Assembly: GCF_001660815.1 (NCBI RefSeq)
Contig: NZ_LYMI01000012.1
Location: 62,001-126,000 of the forward strand
Direction of reading: 5' to 3'
DNA: 64,000 nt
DNA from: Xanthomonas nasturtii
GTDB taxonomy: Bacteria > Pseudomonadota > Gammaproteobacteria > Xanthomonadales > Xanthomonadaceae
The notes beneath the pieces are model-generated. The model was not told the origin of the DNA, made no database searches, and saw only the letters and a program-made list of their open reading frames with translations. A program made the position numbers and the translations under genes. How positions within the stretch are numbered: position 1 is the first letter of the stretch; each line of letters opens with the position of its first letter. This document shows, piece after piece, positions 17,103 to 26,451 of this stretch.

Positions 17103-19010
17103 ATGACGGTCACCTGCGAAATGGAGGCGCTGGGACGCGCGCCGGACATCGGCCGCGAGCGCGGTCTGCTGGGTCGTGCGCTGGTTTCGGCAGGCGTCAT
17201 CACCGATGAACAGCTGCGCTTGGCGCTGGCCTTGCAGCAACGCTGGAACTCGCGTCTGGGCGATGTGATCCTGGCCCAGCGCGGTGTCCCGGCGCAGCGG
17301 TTCTACGCCATCGTTGCGGCGCACTTCGGGCTGCAATTCGTCGATCTTGTGCAGCAGTCGCCGGATCCGGCGCTGCTGACTCCCGGCGATCTGGACAGCT
17401 ACGCGCAGCGCCTGGTGTTGCCGTGGCGGCGCGAGGACGGCGTGCTGGTGTTGGCCGTGGCCGACCCCGATCCAGCGTTGTTCGCCTGGGCGCGTGCGCA
17501 TTACGGCGAAGACGTGCGCTTTGTCGGCACCGCCAAGTTCGACATCATCTGGAGCCTGCAGCGCTACGCCGACGAGCAGCTCACCGATAACGCACTGAAC
17601 CTGCTCGCCTCGCACGCGCCGACCTATTCGGCACGCCAGGTGGTCACGCGCGGGCAGAAGCACGCGCTGTGGGCGATCGCTGCGGTGTTGCTGCTTGCGA
17701 TGGTGGTGTTTCCGGTGCCGGCCTTGATCACCGTCAACGTGCTGGTGGCGCTGGGCTTTTTGGCGACCTTCGGTTTGAAGCTGTTGCTGGTGTGGTTCGG
17801 CTCGCGCCATCGCATCGACATCAAGGTCACCGAAGACGAAGTGGCCACGCTGCGCGACGACGACCTGCCGGTCTACACCGTGCTGGTGCCGATGTACAAG
17901 GAACCGGAAGTCCTGCCGATTCTGGCCAATGCGCTGCGCAAGCTGGACTACCCGATCAGCAAGCTCGACGTGAAGCTGGTGCTGGAAGCGGACGATTTCG
18001 AGACTATCGACGCGGCCAAGAAACTGGGCCTGGAAGCATTCTTCGAAATCATCCGGGTGCCGCCGTCGCAGCCCAAGACCAAGCCCAAGGCCTGCAACTA
18101 CGCGCTGCATTTTGCGCGCGGCGAACTGCTCACCATCTACGACGCCGAAGACAAGCCCGAGCCGGACCAGCTCAAGCGCGTGGTGGCGGCGTTCCGCAAG
18201 GCCGAGAAGGATGTGGTGTGCATCCAGGCGCGGCTGAACTACTACAACGCCGACGAAAACTGGCTGACGCGGATGTTCACGCTGGAGTACACGCTCTGGT
18301 TCGACTTCTACCTGCCGGCGCTGGAATACCTGCGTATCCCGATTCCGCTGGGCGGCACCTCCAATCACTTCCGCCTGGACGTGTTGCGCCAGGTGCGTGC
18401 ATGGGACCCGTACAACGTCACCGAAGACGCCGACCTGGGCGTGCGGCTGATCCAGAACGGCTACCGCGTCAACGTGGTGAACTCCACCACGTTCGAAGAA
18501 GCCAACGTCAGCATTCCCAACTGGATCCGGCAGCGTTCGCGCTGGCTCAAGGGCTACATGCAGACCTGGCTGGTGCACATGCGCGACCCGGTGCATCTGT
18601 ATCGCAGCACCGGGTTCAAGGGGTTTTGGGGCTTTCAGTTCTTTATTGGCGGTAATTTTTTCATCGCGTTGGGCGTGCCGGTGATGTGGGCGTTGTGCCT
18701 GATCAGCATCGTGGGCGGCGCGCGCGTTTTCGATGCGATTTTCCCGCCGTGGCTGGCTGCAGTGTCCCTGGTCAACCTGCTGCTGGCCAATGCATTTTTC
18801 ATCTACATCACGTTGGTGGCTGCGTTCAAACGCGACTACTTCAAGCTGGCGCCCTACGCGCTGACGGTGCCGTTCTATTGGGTGCTGCAGTCGGTCGCCG
18901 CCTACAAGGGTCTCTGGCAGCTGATCCACAATCCGTTCTATTGGGAGAAAACCACGCATGGCATCAGCAAGCATTCGGAAAACGAGCGCCGCGCCGCACT
19001 CGAAGAGTGA
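17103..19010 (+). CDS. xagB: MshEN-domain/GT2 fusion polysaccharide synthase (XagB/NfrB-like)
   Basis: Membrane glycosyltransferase (635 residues) with an unusual N-terminal regulatory domain. Residues about 18-60 match the MshEN cyclic-di-GMP-binding pattern: LLGRALVSAGVITDEQL, LALALQQ, then RLGDVILAQRGV. Two membrane helices follow at about 185-235. The GT2 core has VLEADDFE (Asp297/298), YDAEDKPEP (Asp347), TEDADLGVRL (about 440-449) and QRSRW (477-481), the full set expected for a processive enzyme. More helices close the protein. The layout is that of E. coli NfrB, a cyclic-di-GMP-dependent polysaccharide synthase. Its 3' end overlaps the next gene by 53 bp. Confidence 0.85.
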   Translation: MTVTCEMEALGRAPDIGRERGLLGRALVSAGVITDEQLRLALALQQRWNSRLGDVILAQRGVPAQRFYAIVAAHFGLQFVDLVQQSPDPALLTPGDLDSYAQRLVLPWRREDGVLVLAVADPDPALFAWARAHYGEDVRFVGTAKFDIIWSLQRYADEQLTDNALNLLASHAPTYSARQVVTRGQKHALWAIAAVLLLAMVVFPVPALITVNVLVALGFLATFGLKLLLVWFGSRHRIDIKVTEDEVATLRDDDLPVYTVLVPMYKEPEVLPILANALRKLDYPISKLDVKLVLEADDFETIDAAKKLGLEAFFEIIRVPPSQPKTKPKACNYALHFARGELLTIYDAEDKPEPDQLKRVVAAFRKAEKDVVCIQARLNYYNADENWLTRMFTLEYTLWFDFYLPALEYLRIPIPLGGTSNHFRLDVLRQVRAWDPYNVTEDADLGVRLIQNGYRVNVVNSTTFEEANVSIPNWIRQRSRWLKGYMQTWLVHMRDPVHLYRSTGFKGFWGFQFFIGGNFFIALGVPVMWALCLISIVGGARVFDAIFPPWLAAVSLVNLLLANAFFIYITLVAAFKRDYFKLAPYALTVPFYWVLQSVAAYKGLWQLIHNPFYWEKTTHGISKHSENERRAALEE

Positions 19011-20370
19011 CGCGGTAACGCCGCGTCGCGAGAGCGGGCTGCCGGCGTTCCTGGTGGCCGTGGTGGCATTGTCGCTGCTCAGCCAGCCGTTGCTGCTGCA
19101 GTCGGTCGGCACCGCAGCGCCGACGCTTGCGCCGGGTGCTGGCTTGCCGGCAACCGGCCTGCTGGCGTGGGCCGTCGATCTGACCCTGCACAGCTGGAAT
19201 CTGCCGTTCCAGGTCTGGCCGTTCCTGGCGGTGGCGGCCAACGCGCTGTTCCTGTCGCTGCTGTGGCGCGACCTTGCCGGCGTGTTCGGGCGCGGCTGGG
19301 CCAGCGCTTTGACCCTGCTGGTGGGCTGCAATCCGCTGTTTCTGTTACCGATTGCAGCCGGCGGCAGTCAGGCAGTGGGGTTGCTGGCCTTCTACGGCCT
19401 GTGCCGCACCTTGCGCCGCTTGCAGGCGCCGGTAGAAGCCTTCACTTATCTGCGTATCGCCGGCTGGTTGTGCGTCCTGCTGTGCCTGGATCTGCAGACG
19501 CTGGCGTTGTCGACGATGGTGGCACCGTGGCTGCTGTTGGTGATGCCGCCGCAGATGCTGCGCAAGGCGCCGGGTTCGTTCTATCTGGTGTGCTATCTGC
19601 CGTTCGCGTTCCTGGTCGGCATGTGGGCCTACGTCAACCTGACCGTGTTCAATGCACCGTGGCCGACGCTGTCCAGCATCGCGCAGGTGTCCAGCCCGCT
19701 GCCGCTGCCGTTGGCCGCGCATGCCGAAGGCTGGTTGCCGGCGGTGCGCTGGGGCGTTGCGGCCGTGGTGTGCTTCCCGATCCTGGCGCTGGTGGCGCGT
19801 GCGCGCAGTGGAGCGTTGACGCGTGGCGTGGTGGCCAGTGCCGGCACCGTCATCTGTGCGGCGGCGTTGTCGTTCGCATTCGGCTGGGCCGGGTTCGACG
19901 CCTTGTTGCTGCTGTGGGTGCCGGCGGCGTTGTTGTTGCGCGCGCTGCACGCCGATCAACGCAGCCAGGCCGCTGGCTTGCTGCTGCTGGGCCTGTTCGG
20001 TGCGGTCTGGGCGCAGCCGCAGGGCTGGGGTAGCTGGATGCGTGCCGCACCTGCCGATGAGCAGGCGTTGCTGCAGGGCGAGGCCGTGGTCATGACGGCG
20101 CCGGTGTCGCTGCCGGTGAATGCAGCGCTCGCTCCTGCTGCGCAGGATGCAGGTGTGGCGCAGCCGGCAGTGACCGACGGCGTTGCCGTGACGCCGGCTG
20201 CAACAGTGGCTGCCATCAGTGCCGACCGGGCAAACCCTGTCACCGCCACGGTGGCGCAGCCGGACGATAACAACGCATCCTTGCGTGCAGCCGCGTGCGC
20301 CCAACACGCGGCGCTGCCGAATTCCGCGGTGTCTGCCGAGGTGTCTACCGCATGTTCAAGCGCCTTCTAA
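18958..20370 (+). CDS. xagC: Polytopic membrane protein of the biofilm cluster (XagC-like)
   Basis: Membrane protein (470 residues) with about 8-10 predicted helices between residues 25 and 360, starting with LPAFLVAVVALSLLSQPLLL. A long Ala/Val/Pro-rich C-terminal tail of about 110 residues follows, probably outside the membrane. I recognise no enzyme family. The start at 18958 lies inside xagB in another frame (53 bp overlap), and the stop overlaps the next gene by 19 bp, so it is translated as part of one operon. The many short hydrophobic helices suggest a glycan export or acceptor-handling role, but this is inference from place and topology. Confidence 0.7.
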   Translation: MASASIRKTSAAPHSKSDAVTPRRESGLPAFLVAVVALSLLSQPLLLQSVGTAAPTLAPGAGLPATGLLAWAVDLTLHSWNLPFQVWPFLAVAANALFLSLLWRDLAGVFGRGWASALTLLVGCNPLFLLPIAAGGSQAVGLLAFYGLCRTLRRLQAPVEAFTYLRIAGWLCVLLCLDLQTLALSTMVAPWLLLVMPPQMLRKAPGSFYLVCYLPFAFLVGMWAYVNLTVFNAPWPTLSSIAQVSSPLPLPLAAHAEGWLPAVRWGVAAVVCFPILALVARARSGALTRGVVASAGTVICAAALSFAFGWAGFDALLLLWVPAALLLRALHADQRSQAAGLLLLGLFGAVWAQPQGWGSWMRAAPADEQALLQGEAVVMTAPVSLPVNAALAPAAQDAGVAQPAVTDGVAVTPAATVAAISADRANPVTATVAQPDDNNASLRAAACAQHAALPNSAVSAEVSTACSSAF

Positions 20371-21320
20371 GCAGCGCAGCGTTGATCGGCGTGTGTCTGC
20401 TGGCAAACGGCTGCAATGCCGCCGCGCCCATCTGGATGGGTGCCAACGTCAAGGTCTCGGCCAACGCGCCGTGGGAAAGTGAGGCTGCAGCGCAGTCGTT
20501 GGACGCGCTGGCCGATACCGGCGCCAGCAAGGCGCTGCTGGTCGCGTTCGTGTGGCAGGCCAACCCGCAGTCCAACGACCCGGTGCTGGGGAGCGACAGC
20601 AACGTGGAAGCCATGCGCGCCGCGTTGCGGCAGAGCCTCCAGGCCGGCTTGCAGCCGACACTCAAGGTACATGTATGGATTCCGGGTCACTGGGCCGGCG
20701 ATGCAGCGCCTACCGACCCGGCTGCCTGGTTTGCGGCGTATCAGAATGCGCTGCTGCCGCTGGCCAAGTTGGCGCAAGACGAACACGCCGAAGCGCTGGT
20801 GATCGGCACCGAATTGCGCAAGCTGCAGGACGCGCCGCAGTGGCCGGCCCTGGTGGCGGCCGTGCGCAAGGTCTACCACGGCAAGCTGCTGTACGTGGCC
20901 GATGGCATGGAGCATGCCGAGAGCTTCCGGTACTGGTCGTTGTTCGATGCGGTGGGCACCAGCCTGTATCCGCGCCTGTCCGAAGCCGCCGATGCACGCA
21001 CCGCCGAAATGACCGCTGCCGCGCAACGCCTGCAGCAGTTGGGGCAGCGCGTGGGCAAGCCGGTGTGGGTGGCCGAGCTGGGGCTGCGTTCTGCGCGCGG
21101 CAGTCTGGCGGCGCCCTGGGAAAGCCCGGAGCAACGCACGGCCGCAGTCGATACGCAGCTGCAGCTGCAGGTGCTGCAGCAGTGGCGCAAGGTGCTGCAG
21201 GCGCACGGCGTGGAAGGCATCGCGCTGTGGTGCTGGTACACCGACCCCAAGGCCGGTGGCCCGGGCGACAGCGACTTCACCGTGCAGGGCAAGCCGGCTG
21301 AGCAGGTGCTGGCGCGCTGA
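20352..21320 (+). CDS. Secreted TIM-barrel glycoside hydrolase (GTA/GH113-like)
   Basis: Exported protein (322 residues) resembling the TIM-barrel glycosidases grouped around GH113 and the GTA-TIM-like domain. It begins with a signal segment (LLSSAALIGVCLLANGC) that may be a lipoprotein signal, although the -3 to -1 residues (ANG) are not ideal. Motifs include TLKVHVWIPGHW, ALVIGTELRKL with a candidate catalytic Glu, DAVGTSLYPRL and VWVAELGLRSARG with a second candidate Glu, then GIALWCWYTDPKAGG. The start overlaps xagC, so it is cotranscribed. It may trim or release the polysaccharide made by the MshEN-GT2 enzyme. A strong hairpin follows the stop. Confidence 0.75.
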   Translation: MFKRLLSSAALIGVCLLANGCNAAAPIWMGANVKVSANAPWESEAAAQSLDALADTGASKALLVAFVWQANPQSNDPVLGSDSNVEAMRAALRQSLQAGLQPTLKVHVWIPGHWAGDAAPTDPAAWFAAYQNALLPLAKLAQDEHAEALVIGTELRKLQDAPQWPALVAAVRKVYHGKLLYVADGMEHAESFRYWSLFDAVGTSLYPRLSEAADARTAEMTAAAQRLQQLGQRVGKPVWVAELGLRSARGSLAAPWESPEQRTAAVDTQLQLQVLQQWRKVLQAHGVEGIALWCWYTDPKAGGPGDSDFTVQGKPAEQVLAR

Positions 21321-21326
21321 GCGATG

Positions 21327-21359
21327 GCGCCTGGCAATCTCCAAGAGAATGCCAGGCGC
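21327..21359 (+). terminator. Hairpin closing the xag-type cluster
   Basis: A perfect 10-bp stem (GCGCCTGGCA with TGCCAGGCGC) starts 6 bp after the glycosidase stop. Inside it TCTC pairs with GAGA around a CAA loop, giving a long stem with one A-A mismatch. No run of T follows (AATTACC), so it may act as an mRNA 3' stabiliser or a weak terminator rather than a classic intrinsic one. Confidence 0.65.
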
Positions 21360-21481
21360 AATTACCGAGGTGACTTGCCGGGGTGACGCGCACTGCCGCT
21401 GCGCTGCGCAGCGCATCGCCTCCCGGACGCATGGGCGGCTTGCACGCAGCGCGATCGCCGCTGCGGGCATAATCCGGCGGC

Positions 21482-22660
21482 ATGATCATCCATTCGCTGC
21501 TCGACACCGACCTGTACAAATTCACCATGATGCAGGCGGTGCTGCACCAGCATCCTGCAGCGCAGGTGGATTACCGCTTCAAATGCCGCACGCCCGGCGT
21601 GGATCTGGCGCAATTCATCGACGAGATCTCACGCGAGATCGACGCGCTGTGCCGGCTGCGGCTGCGCGAAGATGAGGTGGATTACCTGCGCAGCCTGCGC
21701 TTCATCAAGCCGGACTTTGCCGACTTCCTGGCGCTGTTCCATCTGGATCGCAAGTATCTGCAGCTGTCGGCATCGACCACCCACCCGGGCGAGATCGAGC
21801 TGACCATCCGCGGCCCCTGGCTGCACACCATCCTGTTCGAAGTACCGCTGCTGGCGATCATCAACGAGGTGTGGTTTCGCAACACCTCCGAGCCGGATTT
21901 CGAGGAGGGCCGCAGCCGCCTGCGCGCCAAGGTGAGCAGCCTGCGCAGCATGCCGGCCGGCTGCAAGATCGCCGATTACGGCACCCGCCGGAGGTACTCG
22001 CGGCAGTGGCATGGCGAGTTGCTGCCGCTGCTGCGCGATGGCCTGGGCGCGCAGTTCGTGGGTACCAGCAATGTGTATTTCGCCAAGCGGTACGGGCTGA
22101 CTCCGCTGGGGACGATGGCGCACGAATACCTGCAGGCGTTCCAGGCGCTGGGGCCGCGGTTGCGTGATTCGCAGGTGGCGGCGCTGGAATCGTGGGCGCG
22201 CGAGTACCGCGGCGATCTGGGCATTGCGTTGTCGGATGTGGTCGGGCTGGACGCGTTCCTGCGCGATTTCGATCTGTACTTCTGCAAGCTGTTCGATGGC
22301 ATGCGCCACGATTCGGGCGACCCGTTCGAATGGGGCGAGCGCGTCATCGCGCATCTGGAAGCGCACCGTATCGACCCCCGCACCAAGGTGCTGGTGTTCA
22401 GTGACGGCCTCAATATCGACAAGGTGATGCGGCTGTACGCGCACTTCCACACGCGCTGCCGGCTGGCCTTCGGGGTGGGCACCAGCCTGACCAACGACCT
22501 GGGGCCGACGCCGCTGCAGATCGTCATCAAGATGGTCCGCTGCAATGGCCAGCCGGTGGCCAAGCTCAGCGATTCGCCCGGCAAGAGCATGTGCGACGAC
22601 ATCGGGTACCTGCGCTATCTGCGCGACGTGTTCGGGTTGCCGCCGCCGGCAGAAACGTAA
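21482..22660 (+). CDS. pncB: Nicotinate phosphoribosyltransferase
   Basis: PncB (392 residues) makes nicotinate mononucleotide from nicotinate and PRPP in the NAD salvage pathway; it is cytoplasmic. The start [20 protein letters not shown] matches the family N terminus. Other marks are YRFKCRTP, the substrate loop [13 protein letters not shown], the phosphorylated-His motif [12 protein letters not shown], the segment [12 protein letters not shown], and [10 protein letters not shown] near the C terminus. It stands alone on the plus strand, with a decayed bcsC remnant right behind it. Its proximity to a PnuC-type transporter 10 kb away is probably coincidence, but it leaves open a nicotinamide riboside role for that transporter. 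Confidence 0.97.
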   Translation: MIIHSLLDTDLYKFTMMQAVLHQHPAAQVDYRFKCRTPGVDLAQFIDEISREIDALCRLRLREDEVDYLRSLRFIKPDFADFLALFHLDRKYLQLSASTTHPGEIELTIRGPWLHTILFEVPLLAIINEVWFRNTSEPDFEEGRSRLRAKVSSLRSMPAGCKIADYGTRRRYSRQWHGELLPLLRDGLGAQFVGTSNVYFAKRYGLTPLGTMAHEYLQAFQALGPRLRDSQVAALESWAREYRGDLGIALSDVVGLDAFLRDFDLYFCKLFDGMRHDSGDPFEWGERVIAHLEAHRIDPRTKVLVFSDGLNIDKVMRLYAHFHTRCRLAFGVGTSLTNDLGPTPLQIVIKMVRCNGQPVAKLSDSPGKSMCDDIGYLRYLRDVFGLPPPAET

Positions 22661-22669
22661 CCGCGCAGG

Positions 22670-24522
22670 GTGACCATGCGCGGCAGTTATCTGCAACGCG
22701 CGCTGGCGCAGGCACCGGAGTCGCCGGAAGTGCTCGCCGCCGCCGGCCGCGTGTGTCGCAGCGCTGGCAAGAACCGCAAGGCCGAGCAATATTTCCGCAC
22801 ATCGCTGGCTGCGCAGCAGCGTCAGGCCGCTCAACTCGATAACGGCCTGCCGTCGGCACGCGGCACGGCTGCGGTGGCATCGTCCGGGCGCCCGCTCAAT
22901 CCGTTCTCCGGCATGACCGGCGCGATGCCGCGCTCGCCGGCGGTGCTGTCCGAACGCATGGACGGCGGCAATGCGTACGACGCCGCCGCAAGGGCGCCCA
23001 CCGTGCAACTGGCGCCGGTCGCCACGCCGCCCACCGCTGCACGTTTCGCAACGGCTGCGCCGGTCAACGCCTATACCGGCACCAGCGGCGACGCGTTGCC
23101 GCAGCCGGTGAGCGCCAGCGCCGTGCCTTCCACCTTGCCTGCACCCAGCAGCCGCCTGCGCGCTTCCACGCGCAACGACGTGCCGCTGCTGTCAGCAAGC
23201 GATCCACAGCCGCGCGCCATCGCCACGCACGCACGCACTGCCTGCGCGCAGCAGCGGCAATAGCGTGCTCGACGAATTGCGCGCGGTGCAGTTGGAAAAC
23301 AGCGACAACCTCGCCGGCGGCGCGCTGTATCGCGCCCGCGACGGCGAAGACGGCCTGGGCCGTTTGGACGACATCGAAATGCCGGTGCAGGCCGAGTTCG
23401 CGGTCGGCGAGGGCAAGCTCGGCGTCACCCTGACATCCACCGGGGTGGACGCCGGCACGCTCACTACCGAGTCCGTCACCGCCAGCCGCTTCGGCACCGG
23501 CCCGCAGGGCGCGATCGGCGATGCGCTGGCCGCCGATCGTGGCCCGATCGACACGCTGGTCAACACCCCGGTGTATCAGCTGCTTGCCACCGAAGGCGAC
23601 AACGCCGCCACACGCGAACCGCTGCGCCGCTACACCTTGAACACCGGCTTGTTCAACGAGCTGCTGGTCGAAAACAACAACAGCAACGCCGCTGCGCTGG
23701 CCGCGCTGGCCAACGAACCGTTGCCGGCGTATCTGCTCAGCATCAACGTCTCCGCCACGCCGATTGCGCAGCTGCCACGCGACATCCTGGGCAACACCGC
23801 ACTCAGCGAACAGCTGGGCGCCGGCGGTGCGGTCGCCTTGCGCGCGCTGGCCGGCAGCACGGCCGCTGCGCAGCAGACGCCCACCGGGCTGGCCGATACG
23901 CTCAACGCGATGGCCGCCAGCGGCAACGGCAGCTGCCGGCTCAGCCAGGACGACACCGGCGTGGGTGTTGGCGTGCGCTATCGCAATGGCGGTTTCAGCG
24001 CCGATGCGGGCAGCACGCCGATCGGGTTCCAGGAACAGAATGTCATCGGCGGCGTGGGCTATCGCGGCGAACTCGGCGACACCGTCAGTATGTGGACCTG
24101 GGGTTCCCGGTGCACTGGAGCGGGCGCACGGCCGGGCAGACGGTGAACTGGAAGGTCGACGCCAGCATCGGCGTGCAGCACTTCAGCACCGACGCCTCGC
24201 CGTATTTCCCCGCTGACCGACCCTGCAACAGGCCGCCTACGATGCCGCATCGCTGGCGGCGCTGCTCGGCCTGGTCAACCGCTACACCGACCCGGTGTAC
24301 GCCGGCGAAAGCCGTACCGGCGTGTCCTACAACCTCAGTGGTGCGGCCGAATGGCAGGTGGCACCGCAGCTGTTTCTGGGCGGGCGGCTGACGTGCAACA
24401 ACGCGCGCGACTCCAACCAGTTCAGCTGCAATCTCTATCTGCGTTTCGTGATGGACCGGTTGGGCGCGGCGCTGGGCCGTGCGCCGCAGGTGCTGACCTC
24501 GCCGTATGCGGCGGATCGTTGA
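22670..24522 (+). pseudogene. bcsC: Remnant of cellulose synthase subunit BcsC, truncated and frameshifted
   Basis: Four overlapping frames on one strand together resemble the C-terminal half of BcsC, the periplasmic TPR and outer-membrane barrel subunit of bacterial cellulose secretion. A last TPR-like unit (YLQRALAQAPESPEVLAAAGR) lies at 22685-22810. A linker runs to a stop near 23260, then another frame carries VPVQAEF-like and YRNGGFSADAGSTPIGF with GGVGYRGELGDTV (to about 24090). A third frame holds DLGFPVHWSGRTAG, and a fourth has LFLGGRLTCNNARDSNQF with LYLRFVMDRL, the BcsC C terminus. The 5' half, and a start in context, are missing. At least three frame changes mean no working protein. 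No other bcs gene is nearby. Confidence 0.82.
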
Positions 24523-24734
24523 TGGCCTGGCAAGCCTGATGCGTCGTCGATCGGGTGTGCAGCAAGCAGGCGCAGCACGTGTGTGCAGCGAATGCATGCA
24601 GCGGAGCGTGACGCGACAGCTGGCTGCCGCGCGCATCGCGTTCGCGCCCTGATGTGCTTCCGGCTGTTGGTTCGAGTCGCTGCAACGGTGCGTGGAACGC
24701 TTGGCCTGCACCGAACGCCATGAGTGCGGATAAA

Positions 24735-24760
24735 CGAACGGCGCCTCTCGGCGCCGTTCG
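24735..24760 (-). terminator. Terminator-like hairpin behind the PA-domain protease
   Basis: CGAACGGCGCC and GGCGCCGTTCG form a perfect 11-bp stem with a TCTC loop. On the minus strand TTTA follows the stem, so it is placed to end the protease transcript whose stop is at 24793. The rest of the 270-bp gap to the bcsC remnant shows nothing I can name. Confidence 0.65.
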
Positions 24761-24792
24761 CATTACTGCGTTTTACGCACCACGTGTGACGC

Positions 24793-26451
24793 TTACGGAC
24801 GCACCTTGGTGGCGCAGACAAAGACCGCTGCCTGCTGCACGCGGCTGATCACACCCTGGCTCTGCAGCTCACGCACGTGCTCGTCCATGCAGGTCAGGTA
24901 ACCCAGACGGTTGCCGCCATTCTGCGACTTGCACAGGCTGCTTTCGGCAGACACGTTCGCACCCGGAATCAGGCCGCCGGTCTCCACCGTTGGCACCAAG
25001 GTATTGCAGGTGCCCAACTTGGCCGGCCCGCTGTTCAAGGTCCAGCCGATGTCGGCAAACAGCGCCGGGGTCAGGTCGATGTTGACGTGCGCCTGCACCT
25101 GCGGTGTGTCGAACGGTTCCATCAACGCGTTCGGCTGCAGATCGGTATCGAAGTGCGAGAACGTCGAACCGCCGGCCACCACGCTGGGCGAGTACAGGCG
25201 CGTGCGGCCTGCGCTGTCGGTGCCCTGCAGCAGCGTGGGATCCTCGTACAGCGCCGCGACCACCGCAGTACTGCTCTTCAGGCGCGCGCCATCGGCCTGC
25301 GAGACCATGATGGCGGGGATGGTGATGTCGGTGATCGGCGGGGCGGCATTGCCCATCGTCTGCACACCCGCGGCGTTGTTGGCCACGATCACGCCTACGG
25401 CGCCGTTGAGTTGCGCATTCTTCGCCTTGATCGTAAACGCGCAGGTGCCGCGGTCGATCAACGCCACCTTGCCGGCCACATCGGCCGCATTGGCGAAGGG
25501 TGTTTCGCAGCCATCGCTGGCCGACGGTGCCGCCACGCCATCGTTGACCGTCACCACCGCACGCGCGGGGAAATTGGCTGCGGTGGCCAGTGGCCCGAAG
25601 CTGGCAAAGCCCACTTCGAACTTGCCCGCTGCGCTGGCCGGTGCGGTCACGCGCAACAGCGTGCGCTGGTCCAGGATCAACGCCGCCTCGCGGTTCACGC
25701 GGGTGCCGGCCCACACCGTGCGTCCGGGCGTGCGCATCGCTTCGGCACGCAGGGCGTCGGTCATGGCGGGGTCGTCGAAGCGCTTGTTCTGGACGTTGTC
25801 GTAGGCCTGCGAGGTGTAGACGTCGGTCAGGCCGCTGCCCGAACCGAGCACACCGGTGGTCTTGTTGAGGAAGCCCGCCGCGCCCAGCCCATGGCCGATC
25901 TCATGCATCACCACGTTGAGGAAGTTGATCTGGCCTTCGGGCGTCTTGCCGTCCAGACCCAGATACCAGCCCGAGCCGGCCAGGCAGTCGTCCTTGCCCA
26001 GGTCCCCATTGAACTGCGAAAACACGTCGGCCGGATCGGCCGGATCCGGCACCAGGTCCTGCCCGGCGATCGCATCGCCCAGCGCAGACGGGTACAGCGT
26101 GTTGGGCTTGGCGCCGGGGAAATTGTTGACGATCCAGTTCGGCCCGGCCTGGCCCAGCGTGCCGCTGGTGGCGGCGCAAGTCAGCCGCGCGAACGAGGCA
26201 TACACCTTGATCTCGACGTTGCTCTGCAGCACCGCGCCCCACAGGTCCATCGCGTACTGATAAGCGATACGGCGTTGCTCACCGACCGAGCGCCCCGGGT
26301 TGCCGCCCAACGGCGCGGCAGCAGTCGGGTCGTTCAAGCCGACCACGCTGCCGGCATCGCCATTGATCAGCGTGACGTTGGCCGCCGACGCATGCAGCGG
26401 TGCCAGTGCGGCGGCCACGGCCAGGGACAACAGCAACAAGGGCTTATTCAT
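24793..26451 (-). CDS. Secreted PA-domain metalloprotease-like protein
   Basis: Exported protein (552 residues) with a clear signal peptide (LLLSLAVAAALAPLHASA). At about residues 180-200 it has VVMHEIGHGLGAAGF, a zincin HExxH motif; the third metzincin ligand position (HExxHxxGxxH/D) is Gly here, so a third ligand must lie elsewhere if it is active. A protease-associated (PA) domain at about 310-400 is marked by GKVALIDRGTCAFTIKAKNA and GAVGVIVANN. After the PA domain come HFDTDLQPNALMEP and PALFADIGWTL, typical of PA-containing zincins. The mature part has several Cys, suiting a folded periplasmic or exported enzyme, and type II secretion genes are in the same window. It overlaps the small gene upstream by 8 bp. 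Confidence 0.85.
   Translation of the reverse strand: MNKPLLLLSLAVAAALAPLHASAANVTLINGDAGSVVGLNDPTAAAPLGGNPGRSVGEQRRIAYQYAMDLWGAVLQSNVEIKVYASFARLTCAATSGTLGQAGPNWIVNNFPGAKPNTLYPSALGDAIAGQDLVPDPADPADVFSQFNGDLGKDDCLAGSGWYLGLDGKTPEGQINFLNVVMHEIGHGLGAAGFLNKTTGVLGSGSGLTDVYTSQAYDNVQNKRFDDPAMTDALRAEAMRTPGRTVWAGTRVNREAALILDQRTLLRVTAPASAAGKFEVGFASFGPLATAANFPARAVVTVNDGVAAPSASDGCETPFANAADVAGKVALIDRGTCAFTIKAKNAQLNGAVGVIVANNAAGVQTMGNAAPPITDITIPAIMVSQADGARLKSSTAVVAALYEDPTLLQGTDSAGRTRLYSPSVVAGGSTFSHFDTDLQPNALMEPFDTPQVQAHVNIDLTPALFADIGWTLNSGPAKLGTCNTLVPTVETGGLIPGANVSAESSLCKSQNGGNRLGYLTCMDEHVRELQSQGVISRVQQAAVFVCATKVRP

Noticed and set aside
16182-19331. Minus-strand open frame of over 1000 codons opposite the biofilm cluster
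   Set aside because: It is the reverse shadow of GC-rich genes on the plus strand, is rich in His, Gln and Arg, and shows no family likeness.
22670-23263. Independent small protein in the first bcsC frame
   Set aside because: The TPR-like start and the following frames align in order with BcsC, so this is a piece of one decayed gene.
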